Below, piece by piece: positions 53,942-61,418 of a DNA stretch of 64,000 nt. This DNA comes from Clostridium sp. UBA1056 (GTDB lineage Bacteria > Bacillota > Clostridia > Clostridiales > Clostridiaceae): NCBI GenBank assembly GCA_002316385.1, contig DCDL01000015.1, positions 1 to 64,000 of the forward strand. The letters are read 5' to 3'. The notes under the pieces are model-generated. The model saw only the letters and a list, made by a program, of their open reading frames with translations. It was not told the DNA's origin and did not search any database. Position 1 is the stretch's first letter, and each line of letters opens with the position of its first letter. The translations under genes and the position numbers were made by a program.

Positions 53942-53970
53942 ATTATATCATAGTACATCTATTAAGTCAA
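53942..53970 (-). promoter_or_regulatory. Sigma-A promoter of rpsF-ssb-rpsR
   Basis: Read on the minus strand: TTGACT (53965-53970), 17 bases, TATAAT (53942-53947). The expected transcript starts right where the S6:S18-type leader begins. Its -35 region lies close to the end of the upstream DUF951 gene. Confidence 0.85.
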
Positions 53971-53980
53971 TATTATTATT

Positions 53981-54172
53981 TTAACTTTCCTCAGCTTTAA
54001 TAACTTTCTTTATACTCTTTTCAAATTTACTTCTAGGAATCATAACAATTCTATCACATCCTGTGCATCTAATTTTTATATCTGCACCCACTCTAATTAC
54101 TTCCCATTTATTACTACCACATGGATGTGTTTTTTTAGTTTCTACAATATCATTTAAATCAAATTCTTTCAT
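53981..54172 (-). CDS. DUF951 family small protein
   Basis: A 63-residue basic protein of the DUF951 (YyzM-like) family. It has DIVETKKTHPCGSNKWEV followed by RVGADIKIRCTGCDRIVMI; the cysteines suggest a single metal site. The family lies near ssb, rpsF or parB genes in many Firmicutes. It is thought to contact nucleic acid, without proof. TAGGAGAG precedes the ATG. Confidence 0.8.
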   Translation of the reverse strand: MKEFDLNDIVETKKTHPCGSNKWEVIRVGADIKIRCTGCDRIVMIPRSKFEKSIKKVIKAEES

Positions 54173-54262
54173 ATATCTCTCCTATATATCATTGTTTCCA
54201 ATTCGCAACATCTGTAAACTATATTATTTTAACATTATTATAATTAATTATTTTATATTGTA

Positions 54263-54517
54263 CTAGTCAATATTTATCTCTACTAGCTTATTATCTTTAA
54301 AATGATAAATAGCTTTATATTCCATCTTCTTATCTTTTATCATTTCCTTTAAGTTATCTATAATATCTATATCAGTCTTTAAACTTATGCCACAACTTTT
54401 AGTTATATATGTTGGGGTTGGCATCATAGTAACTTTAATCTTCTCATTAACACAAACTGATTCTGCCTTCATAGCTTCATGGGTATTATTAAAAGTTACA
54501 ATTAAAAATTCCTTCAT
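54263..54517 (-). CDS. DUF3343 family protein
   Basis: An 84-residue protein of the DUF3343 type (FLIVTFNNTHEAMKAE, TPTYITKSCGISLKT). Such proteins are found next to YedF and selenium- or sulfur-handling genes in clostridia. The central Cys could carry sulfur or selenium; this is inference. It lies 25 bases downstream of yedF and is surely in one operon with it. Confidence 0.75.
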   Translation of the reverse strand: MKEFLIVTFNNTHEAMKAESVCVNEKIKVTMMPTPTYITKSCGISLKTDIDIIDNLKEMIKDKKMEYKAIYHFKDNKLVEINID

Positions 54518-54542
54518 TCCTTATATCTCCTAGCATTAATTA

Positions 54543-55148
54543 TTATAGTTTTATTGTTCTTCCTTTGTTCATCATTTCAATTATTGCATACATATTAGTA
54601 ATTTCTCCAACTTCAAGATTATCCTTTAATCCATAGAAGTCTAAACAAAGACCACAACTTTGTACATTTACACATCTTTCTTTTAATCTCTTTATACTAT
54701 CAAGAGTAAGCGCTCCTTCAACTACTAGTTTTACTCCAGCATTTAAAAATAGTAAATTATCAGGTACGACTTCTGCTTCAGAAAGTGCAAATAAATAACT
54801 CTTCATAAGAGCTACCCCTAATTCATCATCTCCATTTCCTAATTTATCTGATCCTATAACAATAGTAAATATCTCTTCTCTACTTGTATCATTTTCCAAT
54901 TTTAACTCTTCTGCTTTTGCTTTACCCTTTGTAATTGTTATATAAAATAGATTACCTTCTTTTTCTTCTACTTCATAGGTAAATCCATTTCCTCTCACAA
55001 ATTTAACTACGTTATTTTTTGCAACCTCATTATCTACAATAGTTACTCCAACTCCACTTTCTAAGTTATCGAAATATTTCTTTGTATTTACTACTGGAAT
55101 TGGACAATTTAGACCCTTACAATCAATTATATTATTAACATTTTTCAT
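54543..55148 (-). CDS. yedF: Selenium-metabolism sulfurtransferase-like protein YedF
   Basis: A 201-residue fusion. The N-terminal TusA/SirA-like domain (1 to about 75) carries the CPIP motif (DCKGLNCPIPVVNTKK), Cys15 being the presumed persulfide carrier. The C-terminal DsrE-like domain (about 95-201) has GSDKLGNGDDELG and NVQSCGLCLDFYGL. This is the layout of the selenium-associated YedF of clostridia. It probably relays sulfur or selenium from a cysteine desulfurase; a desulfurase-like gene is divergently encoded next door at 55511. GGGGG precedes the ATG. Confidence 0.82.
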   Translation of the reverse strand: MKNVNNIIDCKGLNCPIPVVNTKKYFDNLESGVGVTIVDNEVAKNNVVKFVRGNGFTYEVEEKEGNLFYITITKGKAKAEELKLENDTSREEIFTIVIGSDKLGNGDDELGVALMKSYLFALSEAEVVPDNLLFLNAGVKLVVEGALTLDSIKRLKERCVNVQSCGLCLDFYGLKDNLEVGEITNMYAIIEMMNKGRTIKL

Positions 55149-55301
55149 AGTTGTTTTCCCCCTATTAAAATTATTATCATTTTATATATGATTACTATTT
55201 ATTAACTATTATCTCCAAATAAATATATCAATATAATGTTGTATATATTTATTATAATGTTGTATGATTGTGTTGTAATAAGTTATTTAAGTTAACTTTT
55301 T

Positions 55302-55400
55302 ATATATAAGTCTAAATAAATAAAATTTATTTATATTTTCTAATATAATCCATTATTTTAAATAAATTCAGTATAAAAACTTTATTAAAACTTATGTATA
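55302..55400. repeat. Repeat family B, copy near yedF
   Basis: About 99 bp. The left end reads ATATATAAGTCTAAATAAAT and the right end AACTTTATTAAAACTTATGT, which are imperfect terminal inverted repeats. It aligns end to end with 60991-61088, while the middle is diverged. It fills much of the 362-bp spacer between yedF and the desulfurase-like gene; the rest is AT-rich, with no ORF. Confidence 0.55.
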
Positions 55401-55510
55401 TTAAATTAATTATATCAAATGTATAGAATATATCATATTTAAATTTATAATATATAAACTCTATTTATTATATATTTCTATATTATAAATTTAAACTAGG
55501 AGGTAATATT

Positions 55511-56665
55511 ATGCAAGTTTATGTAGATAATGCTGCTACATCTTTTCCGAAACCAGATTCTGTTTATAATGATATTCTTAATTATATGAGGAATATAGGT
55601 GGTAATCCTGGAAGAGGTGCATCTACATCATCATTAAAAGGAAATAAAGTAATATTTCAATGTAGAAATGCTTTATGCGAATTTTTTAATTTCAACGACA
55701 CTAAAAATGTAATATTCACATCTAATATTACTATGTCTTTAAATATTTTAATTAAAGGTGTAATTAAACCTGGTTGGCATGTTATAACATCTTCTATGGA
55801 TCATAACAGTACTCTTAGAACTTTAAATGAACTAAAATCTAAAGGTATAATTGAACTAGATATAATTCAATGTAATAAGTTAGGCGAAATTGATATAGAA
55901 GATTTTAAAAGTAAAATCAAAGATAATACTAAACTCGTAACCCTATCTCATGGTTCTAATATAATTGGTACTATTCAGCCCTTAGCTACTATTGGGGAAA
56001 TATGCAAGGATAATAATATATTTTTTATTATTGATAGTGCTCAAACTGCTGGTGTTCTTGATTTAGATTTTCAAAAATTAAATTGTAATGCATTAGCCTT
56101 TACTGGACATAAGAGTCTGTTAGGGCCTCAAGGTATAGGCGGATTTATTATAGATGATTTAATGAATGATGTTTGCTCTTCCTTAATAGTTGGTGGTACA
56201 GGAAGTGTTTCTTCTGATATAATTCAGCCTAATTTTTTACCTGATAAGTTTGAAAGTGGTACTATTAATGCTCCTGGTATAGCTGGTCTCCTTGCTGGAA
56301 TAAATTTTATTAAAAGTGAAGGATTATCTGCAATTAAAGAGCACGAAGATTATCTAACACAAAAATTTATTGATGGTATATTAAATATTCCTACTATGAA
56401 GGTCTATGGACATCTAAATACTGAAAATCGAACTTCAACTATATCTATAAATTCATCTAGAATAGATAATAATGAACTTGGATTTATTCTTGACTCTGAA
56501 TATAATATTATAACTAGAACAGGACTTCATTGCGCTCCTTTAGCTCATAAAACTATAGGAACTTACCCTAATGGAACTTTAAGATTTAGTTTTGGATATT
56601 TTAATGATGAAAAAGATATATCTTATATTTTATCTTGCATAAATTTAATTATCAAAAGGTCATAA
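55511..56665 (+). CDS. Cysteine desulfurase family PLP enzyme (class V aminotransferase)
   Basis: A 384-residue PLP-dependent enzyme. It has the opening VYVDNAATSFPKP, the cofactor Asp in IIDSAQTAG, the PLP lysine in FTGHKSLLGPQG and the catalytic cysteine in TGLHCAPLAHKTIGT. It resembles the clostridial group of NifS-like proteins linked with YedF and selenium metabolism. It would release sulfur from cysteine, or selenium from selenocysteine, as a persulfide. Divergence from yedF supports a shared pathway. AGGAGG precedes the ATG. Confidence 0.85.
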   Translation: MQVYVDNAATSFPKPDSVYNDILNYMRNIGGNPGRGASTSSLKGNKVIFQCRNALCEFFNFNDTKNVIFTSNITMSLNILIKGVIKPGWHVITSSMDHNSTLRTLNELKSKGIIELDIIQCNKLGEIDIEDFKSKIKDNTKLVTLSHGSNIIGTIQPLATIGEICKDNNIFFIIDSAQTAGVLDLDFQKLNCNALAFTGHKSLLGPQGIGGFIIDDLMNDVCSSLIVGGTGSVSSDIIQPNFLPDKFESGTINAPGIAGLLAGINFIKSEGLSAIKEHEDYLTQKFIDGILNIPTMKVYGHLNTENRTSTISINSSRIDNNELGFILDSEYNIITRTGLHCAPLAHKTIGTYPNGTLRFSFGYFNDEKDISYILSCINLIIKRS

Positions 56666-56733
56666 TCATTTAATAATACATGTATTAAATTCCGCTTTAT
56701 GGTAATACTTTCTAATATAGGAGGGTATTGCTT

Positions 56734-57342
56734 ATGGTAAAAAAGATTATTTTCGATGCTTTATCTGATAATTGTATATATGATATAAGAGAAGTTCTTT
56801 CACAAGAATTAACTAAGGTTATTAAAGATGATAGAGATATTGTTATTTTATGTGTAGGTACAGATAGATCTACTGGTGATAGTTTAGGTCCAATTGTAGG
56901 TGATAAACTTAAATTTTTAGTTAGAGATAAAGTATCCATATACGGTAATTTAGAGAATCCTGTACATGCAAAAAATATTTCTGAAACCAATGATCTAATA
57001 CTTAAAAATCATGATAATCCATATATTATAGCCATAGATGCATCTTTAGGGAGCCTTCAAAATGTAGGAAAGATTATAATAGAATCTAAACCACTTTGCC
57101 CTGGAGCTGCTCTCAATAAAAATTTACCTCCTGTTGGAGATTTAAGTATTGTTGGTATTGTTAATATATCAGGCTCATTAGAATTTATGGTGCTTCAAAA
57201 CACTAGACTATATATAGTAATGAAATTAGCTGAAATAATTTCCTCTGGAATATACCATTCTATATTAAAAACTATAGGTGGTCGAAAATCTTCCTTCAAG
57301 ATTAATGATAAAGACATTCTTAATGTTTTAGATGCAGACTAA
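56734..57342 (+). CDS. yyaC: Spore protease-like protein YyaC (DUF1256)
   Basis: A 202-residue protein with a HybD/Gpr-like fold: VILCVGTDRSTGDSLGPIVG, then NPYIIAIDASLG and KPLCPGAALNKNLPPVGD, all family hallmarks. The YyaC family is restricted to spore formers and is made under sporulation control; its substrate is unknown. In Bacillus the gene also lies near parB. The frame opens at a TTG (56728), but AGGAGGG fits the ATG at 56734. A parS-bearing terminator follows the stop within 10 bases. Confidence 0.85.
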   Translation: MVKKIIFDALSDNCIYDIREVLSQELTKVIKDDRDIVILCVGTDRSTGDSLGPIVGDKLKFLVRDKVSIYGNLENPVHAKNISETNDLILKNHDNPYIIAIDASLGSLQNVGKIIIESKPLCPGAALNKNLPPVGDLSIVGIVNISGSLEFMVLQNTRLYIVMKLAEIISSGIYHSILKTIGGRKSSFKINDKDILNVLDAD

Positions 57343-57349
57343 TTTTATT

Positions 57350-57397
57350 AAAAAGAGATAATAAGTGTTTCACGTGAAACATTTATTATCTCTTTTT
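57350..57397. terminator. Bidirectional terminator hairpin containing parS
   Basis: A 48-bp palindrome, perfect except for one G-T position per arm. AAAAAGAGATAATAA (57350-57364) and TTATTATCTCTTTTT (57383-57397) flank the parS core. It has A and T runs on the two sides, as in a bidirectional Rho-independent terminator, and lies just after the yyaC stop. Confidence 0.75.
57366..57381. promoter_or_regulatory. parS site 1
   Basis: TGTTTCACGTGAAACA is a perfect 16-bp palindrome and matches the conserved parS to which ParB (Spo0J) binds. It is centred in a long terminator hairpin. It is 1.7 kb from the next parS. Confidence 0.93.
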
Positions 57398-58039
57398 GAT
57401 ATATAATAATCAACCTTAAAAAATACAAGTTAAATTTAATCCATTTAATACTTAATTAAATACATATATAAACTCAAAATATAATAGAATAACTTTACAT
57501 TGCAATATATAATTCTTATATAATTATCTAATATGACTTATTCTTATAATCAAATTTGTTTTATGTGCATTATTGCTTTGACATATAAAATTTATAAGTT
57601 ATTAATCTTCTTAACTTATTCCCTATTAAACTGTATACGTATAAACTTTTCTTTATAACTTTCTATATATTTTATCTAAAAAATATATATGAGATAATAA
57701 ACTCAATAAATATTTATAAATAACTATATACCTTTCTACCCAAATGGTAAACTACTACTCTAAACTCTATCCTAACTTTTTAAAATTAACTATATAACCA
57801 CATTAATGTATAATAATGTGGTTATTATTCATAATTTTATTGTCATTCAAAGTGGTTTCATTACAACTATTACTTTACCATGAACCTATGGTTATGAGCT
57901 ATATTCTTTTATAAGCCAGTGTTGTACTTAAAATAATGATTTACTTATACATTATTAATTAAAATTACCTCAAATGCATTGTTAATATTCTTTGTTTTAT
58001 CCATAATCTAAGGGATAACTCCTTCTTGAGTTTCAAAGA

Positions 58040-58075
58040 CTATATAACTATTTAAAATTTAAAATAGTTATATAG
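58040..58075. repeat. 36-bp AT-rich inverted repeat
   Basis: 14-bp perfect arms, CTATATAACTATTT and AAATAGTTATATAG, surround 8 bases. It lies 15 bases from the next palindrome. The word TATATAGTTAAATAG follows, partly repeating an arm. Confidence 0.6.
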
Positions 58076-58089
58076 TTAAATAGTTCTCT

Positions 58090-58121
58090 TTATAACATTT
58101 TAAAATTTTAAAATGTTATAA
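58090..58121. repeat. 32-bp perfect AT-rich palindrome
   Basis: Perfectly self-complementary, outer TTATAACATTTT and inner AAAATTTTAAAA words, sharing the AACATTTTAAAA core with the palindromes at 199-220 and 22472-22513. Confidence 0.65.
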
Positions 58122-58308
58122 TTTGAAAATGTTACATATTTAATTACTTATATATCTATTTTAGAAACTTTATTATCTTCCTATAATTAATTCAAGTAAT
58201 ATTCTTCAGAAAATCCTATCTTTACTTATTGAAATAAGCTAGTGTTTAATTTAAATTATATTATGTATATACTATATTAAGTTTCCACACTCAATCAAAT
58301 ATATTATT

Positions 58309-58344
58309 TCAAATGACTTTAACCGTAGCGTTAAAGTTATTTGA
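58309..58344. repeat. Hairpin with CGTAGC loop
   Basis: Arms TCAAATGACTTTAAC and GTTAAAGTTATTTGA, with one mismatch in 15 bp, enclose CGTAGC. The 13-mer GTAGCGTTAAAGT is identical to 6493-6505, where a similar hairpin lies upstream of another gene. Confidence 0.5.
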
Positions 58345-58489
58345 GTAATTATTACTTTAATATATATTAGTTTTACTTTTAGTTACATAGTAAAGTATAT
58401 TGAGGTTTAGAGATTATCCTACTATTTCTATATACCAATACATCAATTTTAAAATATTTAAATTGCTACAAATGCAATTTATATAACAT

Positions 58490-58537
58490 AAACACATAAA
58501 AAGTAAATGAATCATTATATAGTAATTCATTTACTTT
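58490..58537 (-). terminator. Rho-independent terminator after DUF4446 gene
   Basis: Arms AAAGTAAATGAAT and ATTCATTTACTTT (58500-58512 with 58525-58537) are followed on the minus strand by TTTATGTG. It lies 8 bases after the DUF4446 stop, which ends the par operon. Confidence 0.8.
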
Positions 58538-58544
58538 AATACAT

Positions 58545-59057
58545 TTATTCTTTATTAGTATTTATAGCTTGATGAAGCACCTTATTTTCTTCTTCAGACA
58601 AGTCGTATCTAGATATTCCATTATCGATAGGTTTTGCATATGTAATACTTTCATTTCTTGAATAAATACTAGTTATTATTACCCCATTATTATTTCCATC
58701 TAAAAGAGCAATGGAATAACTTAAATCACTTCCTACATCTTCGAAAGCTTTATATCTTTGCATTGCCACTTTTTGAACACAAGATGTAACTATATTAGAT
58801 GTTTTATTACATATACCTTTAACTTCATTTGTCACTTCTTCTATATTACTAATTTTGTCTAATGAGTTTACTAATAATTCTTCTAAGTTTTTACTATTAG
58901 TTCCCTTCATCATTTTTCTATATTTATCGTTCATCTTGCTTGTAGATATCGATGATGATATTACTACAATAATTAGTATAAATACTAATATAATTAATCC
59001 TATAGTTATAAATATATTATATTGATTAAGAAACTCTACAATTTGTATCAAAAGCAT
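58545..59057 (-). CDS. DUF4446 family membrane protein
   Basis: A 170-residue protein with one N-terminal transmembrane helix (about residues 15-36), a coiled-coil-like segment (about 40-90) and a C-terminal domain with the DUF4446 signature AFEDVGSDLSYSIALLDGNNNGVII (abbreviated). The family is regularly next to parB in clostridia, and its function is unknown. AAAGGATG precedes the ATG. It is last gene of the par operon, 32 bases after parB with parS site 2 between them. Confidence 0.82.
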   Translation of the reverse strand: MLLIQIVEFLNQYNIFITIGLIILVFILIIVVISSSISTSKMNDKYRKMMKGTNSKNLEELLVNSLDKISNIEEVTNEVKGICNKTSNIVTSCVQKVAMQRYKAFEDVGSDLSYSIALLDGNNNGVIITSIYSRNESITYAKPIDNGISRYDLSEEENKVLHQAINTNKE

Positions 59058-59073
59058 TCATCCTTTCTAAAAA

Positions 59074-59089
59074 TGTTTCACGTGAAACA
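59074..59089. promoter_or_regulatory. parS site 2
   Basis: TGTTTCACGTGAAACA, a perfect parS palindrome, lies in the 32-base gap between the parB stop and the DUF4446 start. The flanks extend the symmetry only by AA/TT, so there is no terminator hairpin here, unlike sites 1 and 3. Confidence 0.93.
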
Positions 59090-59944
59090 TTATATATTTA
59101 AAATATCTATTATTCTTTGCAAATCTTCTTGGGAGTAATATTCTATTTCTATCTTTCCTTTATTCTTTGAATTATTACTAATACTTACCTTTGTATTAAA
59201 ATGATTTTCTAATTTTGATTTTATATCCTTATAATATATATTATCTTCTACTTTTTTAGTTTCTTTTCTATCATTACTCTTATAGTAATTTCTTACTAAT
59301 AATTCTGTTTGCCTAACATTTAAATTTTCATCAATAACTTTTTGAGCTACTACATATTGATCATCTTTATTTTCTAAAGATAATATTGACCTACCGTGAC
59401 CTTCTGAGAGTACACCTTCAATCAAATATCCTTGTATTCTTTCATCTAAATTTAGTAATCTTAAGGAATTGGCTATAGTACTTCTAGATTTTGAGACCTG
59501 CTTGCTTATCTCTTCCTGAGTTAAGTTAAAATCATTTAGTAATTTTTTATATGCTGTCGCTTCTTCTATAGGATTTAAATCTTCTCTAATTATATTTTCA
59601 ATTAAAGAAATTTGCACAACTTCTACATCTGACAAATCTTTAATGATTACTGGTACTTCTTTTAGGTTTAATAATTTCGCTGCTCTCCATCTACGTTCAC
59701 CGGCAATTATTACATAAATCTTCTCTTCTTTTCTAACTACAATAGGTTGTATTATTCCATGTTCCTTAATAGAATTAGCTAACTCCATTAATTTCTCATT
59801 ATCAAAATGTTTTCTTGGTTGATCTTTATTAGGCTTAATTAGATTTATATCTATATTTATAACTTGTCCATTGTTACTATCTTGAAAATCATTTTCTGGA
59901 ATTAATGATGATAAGCCTTTTCCTAAAGCCCCTGTTTTCTTCAT
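59090..59944 (-). CDS. parB: Chromosome-partitioning protein ParB (Spo0J)
   Basis: A 284-residue CTP-dependent DNA clamp that loads at parS. The N-terminal ParA-stimulating patch is in KKTGALGKGLSSLIP. The CTPase motifs are GERRWR (82-87) and ENIIRE (116-121). The helix-turn-helix (about 145-170) has SRSTIANSLRLL and GHGRSILSL, the specificity residues of parS-binding ParB rather than Noc. A C-terminal dimerisation domain follows. Two bases separate it from parA, and AGGAGG lies at the end of parA. Confidence 0.95.
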   Translation of the reverse strand: MKKTGALGKGLSSLIPENDFQDSNNGQVINIDINLIKPNKDQPRKHFDNEKLMELANSIKEHGIIQPIVVRKEEKIYVIIAGERRWRAAKLLNLKEVPVIIKDLSDVEVVQISLIENIIREDLNPIEEATAYKKLLNDFNLTQEEISKQVSKSRSTIANSLRLLNLDERIQGYLIEGVLSEGHGRSILSLENKDDQYVVAQKVIDENLNVRQTELLVRNYYKSNDRKETKKVEDNIYYKDIKSKLENHFNTKVSISNNSKNKGKIEIEYYSQEDLQRIIDILNI

Positions 59945-59945
59945 G

Positions 59946-60716
59946 CTACTTTCCTCCTTGTCTATTAATAAACTCTTCAGTTAAAGCTTCAAAAGCTTCT
60001 GCTCCTTTACATTTATCATCATATAGCATGATGGGAAGCCCAAAACTAGGTGATTCTGCTACCTTAACATTTCTTGGTATGAAAGTGTTATATACCTTAT
60101 CACTAAAGTATTTTTTTATTTCTTCCACTACTTCATTACATAATTTAGTTCTACTATCATACATACTCATAATTACGCCTTCAATTTCAAGTCCAGTATT
60201 AAGATACCTCTTGATTAATTGTATAGTACTCATTAATTGGCCTACTCCTTCAAGGGCATAAAATTCACATTGAATTGGTATTAAAACTGAATCAGATGCT
60301 GTTAATGCATTAATAGTTAATACCCCTAAAGAAGGTGGGCAATCTATAAATATATAATCATAATCATCCTTTACTTCATCAATTTTATTCTTTAAAACTT
60401 TCTCTCTCTGCTCTTGACTTATAACTTCAACTTCAGCAGCTGCTAAAGTCATAGTTGAAGGTGCAATATAAAAGTTATCTACTATTTCACTTTTTTTGAT
60501 AACCTCTTTTAAAGAAACATTACTTGTTAATACATCATACATAGAACAATGTATCTTTCTCTTATCTAACCCTATACCACTAGTTGTGTTTCCTTGTGGA
60601 TCTATGTCTATAGATAGAACTTTATATCCATTCATTGCTAAATATGAACATAAATTTATATTAGTAGTTGTTTTTCCAACTCCTCCTTTTTGATTGAAAA
60701 TACATATTACCTTCAT
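59946..60716 (-). CDS. parA: Chromosome-partitioning ATPase ParA (Soj)
   Basis: A 256-residue Walker-type ATPase. The deviant Walker A KGGVGKTT lies at residues 10-17. The IDPQGNTTSG and YIFIDCPPSLG motifs follow. It acts with ParB on origin segregation and on DnaA control in Gram-positive bacteria. The frame opens at ATG 60734, but AAGGGGGAT is placed for the ATG at 60716. It is first gene of parA-parB-DUF4446. Confidence 0.95.
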   Translation of the reverse strand: MKVICIFNQKGGVGKTTTNINLCSYLAMNGYKVLSIDIDPQGNTTSGIGLDKRKIHCSMYDVLTSNVSLKEVIKKSEIVDNFYIAPSTMTLAAAEVEVISQEQREKVLKNKIDEVKDDYDYIFIDCPPSLGVLTINALTASDSVLIPIQCEFYALEGVGQLMSTIQLIKRYLNTGLEIEGVIMSMYDSRTKLCNEVVEEIKKYFSDKVYNTFIPRNVKVAESPSFGLPIMLYDDKCKGAEAFEALTEEFINRQGGK

Positions 60717-60818
60717 ATTATCCCCCTTATCCATAGTAGGCCTTATGCAAAATAATAGATCTACTTAATTTTTACTTTACTAATATTCTTAATTGGTATA
60801 AATTTTAATTTTTCTATG

Positions 60819-60914
60819 CATATAAGTTCCAACAAATAAAATTCATTAATATTCTTTAAGATATCTAGGATTGCAAGTATATTAAATGTGGAAACTTTAT
60901 TAAAACTTATATAT
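60819..60914. repeat. Repeat family B, tandem copy 1
   Basis: About 95 bp. It starts ATATAAGTTCCAACAAATAA, has CTAGGATTGCAA in the middle, and ends ACTTTATTAAAACTTATATA. The ends are imperfect inverted repeats of each other (ATATAAGTT..AATAAA). A second copy follows in the same orientation at 60991-61088. Both are upstream of parA and downstream of noc. Confidence 0.7.
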
Positions 60915-60990
60915 TTATATTATATATTGATATAGATTTTATTTAAAGGGATTATTATATAAATTAATAAGTATTTATATTTTTTATCAA

Positions 60991-61088
60991 TATATAAGTT
61001 CCAATAAATAAAATTCATTAATACTCCCTAGTGTAATCTAGGATTGCAATCATATTTAATATAGAAACTTTATTAAAACTTATATATA
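60991..61088. repeat. Repeat family B, tandem copy 2
   Basis: It matches copy 1 over its length with scattered substitutions. The inner part contains CCTAG-TGTAAT-CTAGG, a small hairpin less clear in copy 1. The terminal inverted repeat is ATATAAGTTCCAATAAA / ATATAAGTTTTAATAAA. The 600-bp noc-parA spacer is otherwise AT-rich, with the hairpin at 61285-61331 and the parS hairpin. Confidence 0.7.
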
Positions 61089-61284
61089 AGAAGAAAAGAA
61101 AAATTTCTTTATTATCTATAATAAATGTATTATTTCATCTAAATTAATAATAAAAATATTGACTACTTCTATATCTAATATAATCGTAAGATATAAAAGA
61201 CTCTTAACTCTAATGAATAGAGTAATTCCTGTAACAATTAGATGCTTTCTTCATGATGATCCATATATTTCTAATAAAAATTTT

Positions 61285-61331
61285 TGTAATTAAAGTGATA
61301 TTTAATTCTTCTTCTTATCACTTTAATTACA
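61285..61331. repeat. 15-bp perfect stem with 17-base loop
   Basis: TGTAATTAAAGTGAT (61285-61299) and ATCACTTTAATTACA (61317-61331) are exact inverted repeats. On the minus strand the hairpin is followed by AAAAATTTTT. It lies 24 bases from the parS hairpin, downstream of noc, and may be a back-up terminator. Confidence 0.5.
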
Positions 61332-61354
61332 TATAAAACTCCATTAATCGATAA

Positions 61355-61394
61355 AAGACTACAAAATGTTTCACGTGAAACATTTTGTAGTCTT
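61355..61394. terminator. Perfect 40-bp palindrome: terminator-like hairpin with parS
   Basis: AAGACTACAAAATG and its exact complement CATTTTGTAGTCTT flank the parS core. On the minus strand it lies 24 bases after the noc stop and is followed by TTATCG, a weak T tract. A 20-bp stem with no loop other than the centre of parS is stable enough for termination. Confidence 0.65.
61367..61382. promoter_or_regulatory. parS site 3
   Basis: TGTTTCACGTGAAACA, a perfect parS match, lies at the centre of the 40-bp palindrome between noc and parA. With sites 1 and 2 it makes three parS in 4 kb beside the origin. Confidence 0.93.
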
Positions 61395-61418
61395 CTATAT
61401 AAATTATTATATTAAATA

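Larger units (their letters stand above)
57398..58497. other. Gene-free 1.1-kb spacer rich in inverted repeats
   Basis: No ORF of credible composition is present on either strand. I see only short AT-rich structures: a hairpin ATAACCACATTA / TAATGTGGTTAT (57795-57825), two palindromes near 58040-58121 and a CGTAGC-loop hairpin at 58309-58344. A minus-strand stretch near 57960-58040 has a ribosome-site-like AAGGAG and a 19-codon ORF, but I do not support it as a gene. It separates convergent yyaC and DUF4446. Confidence 0.5.

Noticed and set aside
57960..58040. Minus-strand 19-codon ORF after AAGGAG in the gene-free stretch, with a readable ETQEGVIP segment just before
   Set aside because: Too short, interrupted by a stop and not similar to anything I know. 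It may be a gene relic, but I cannot support it.
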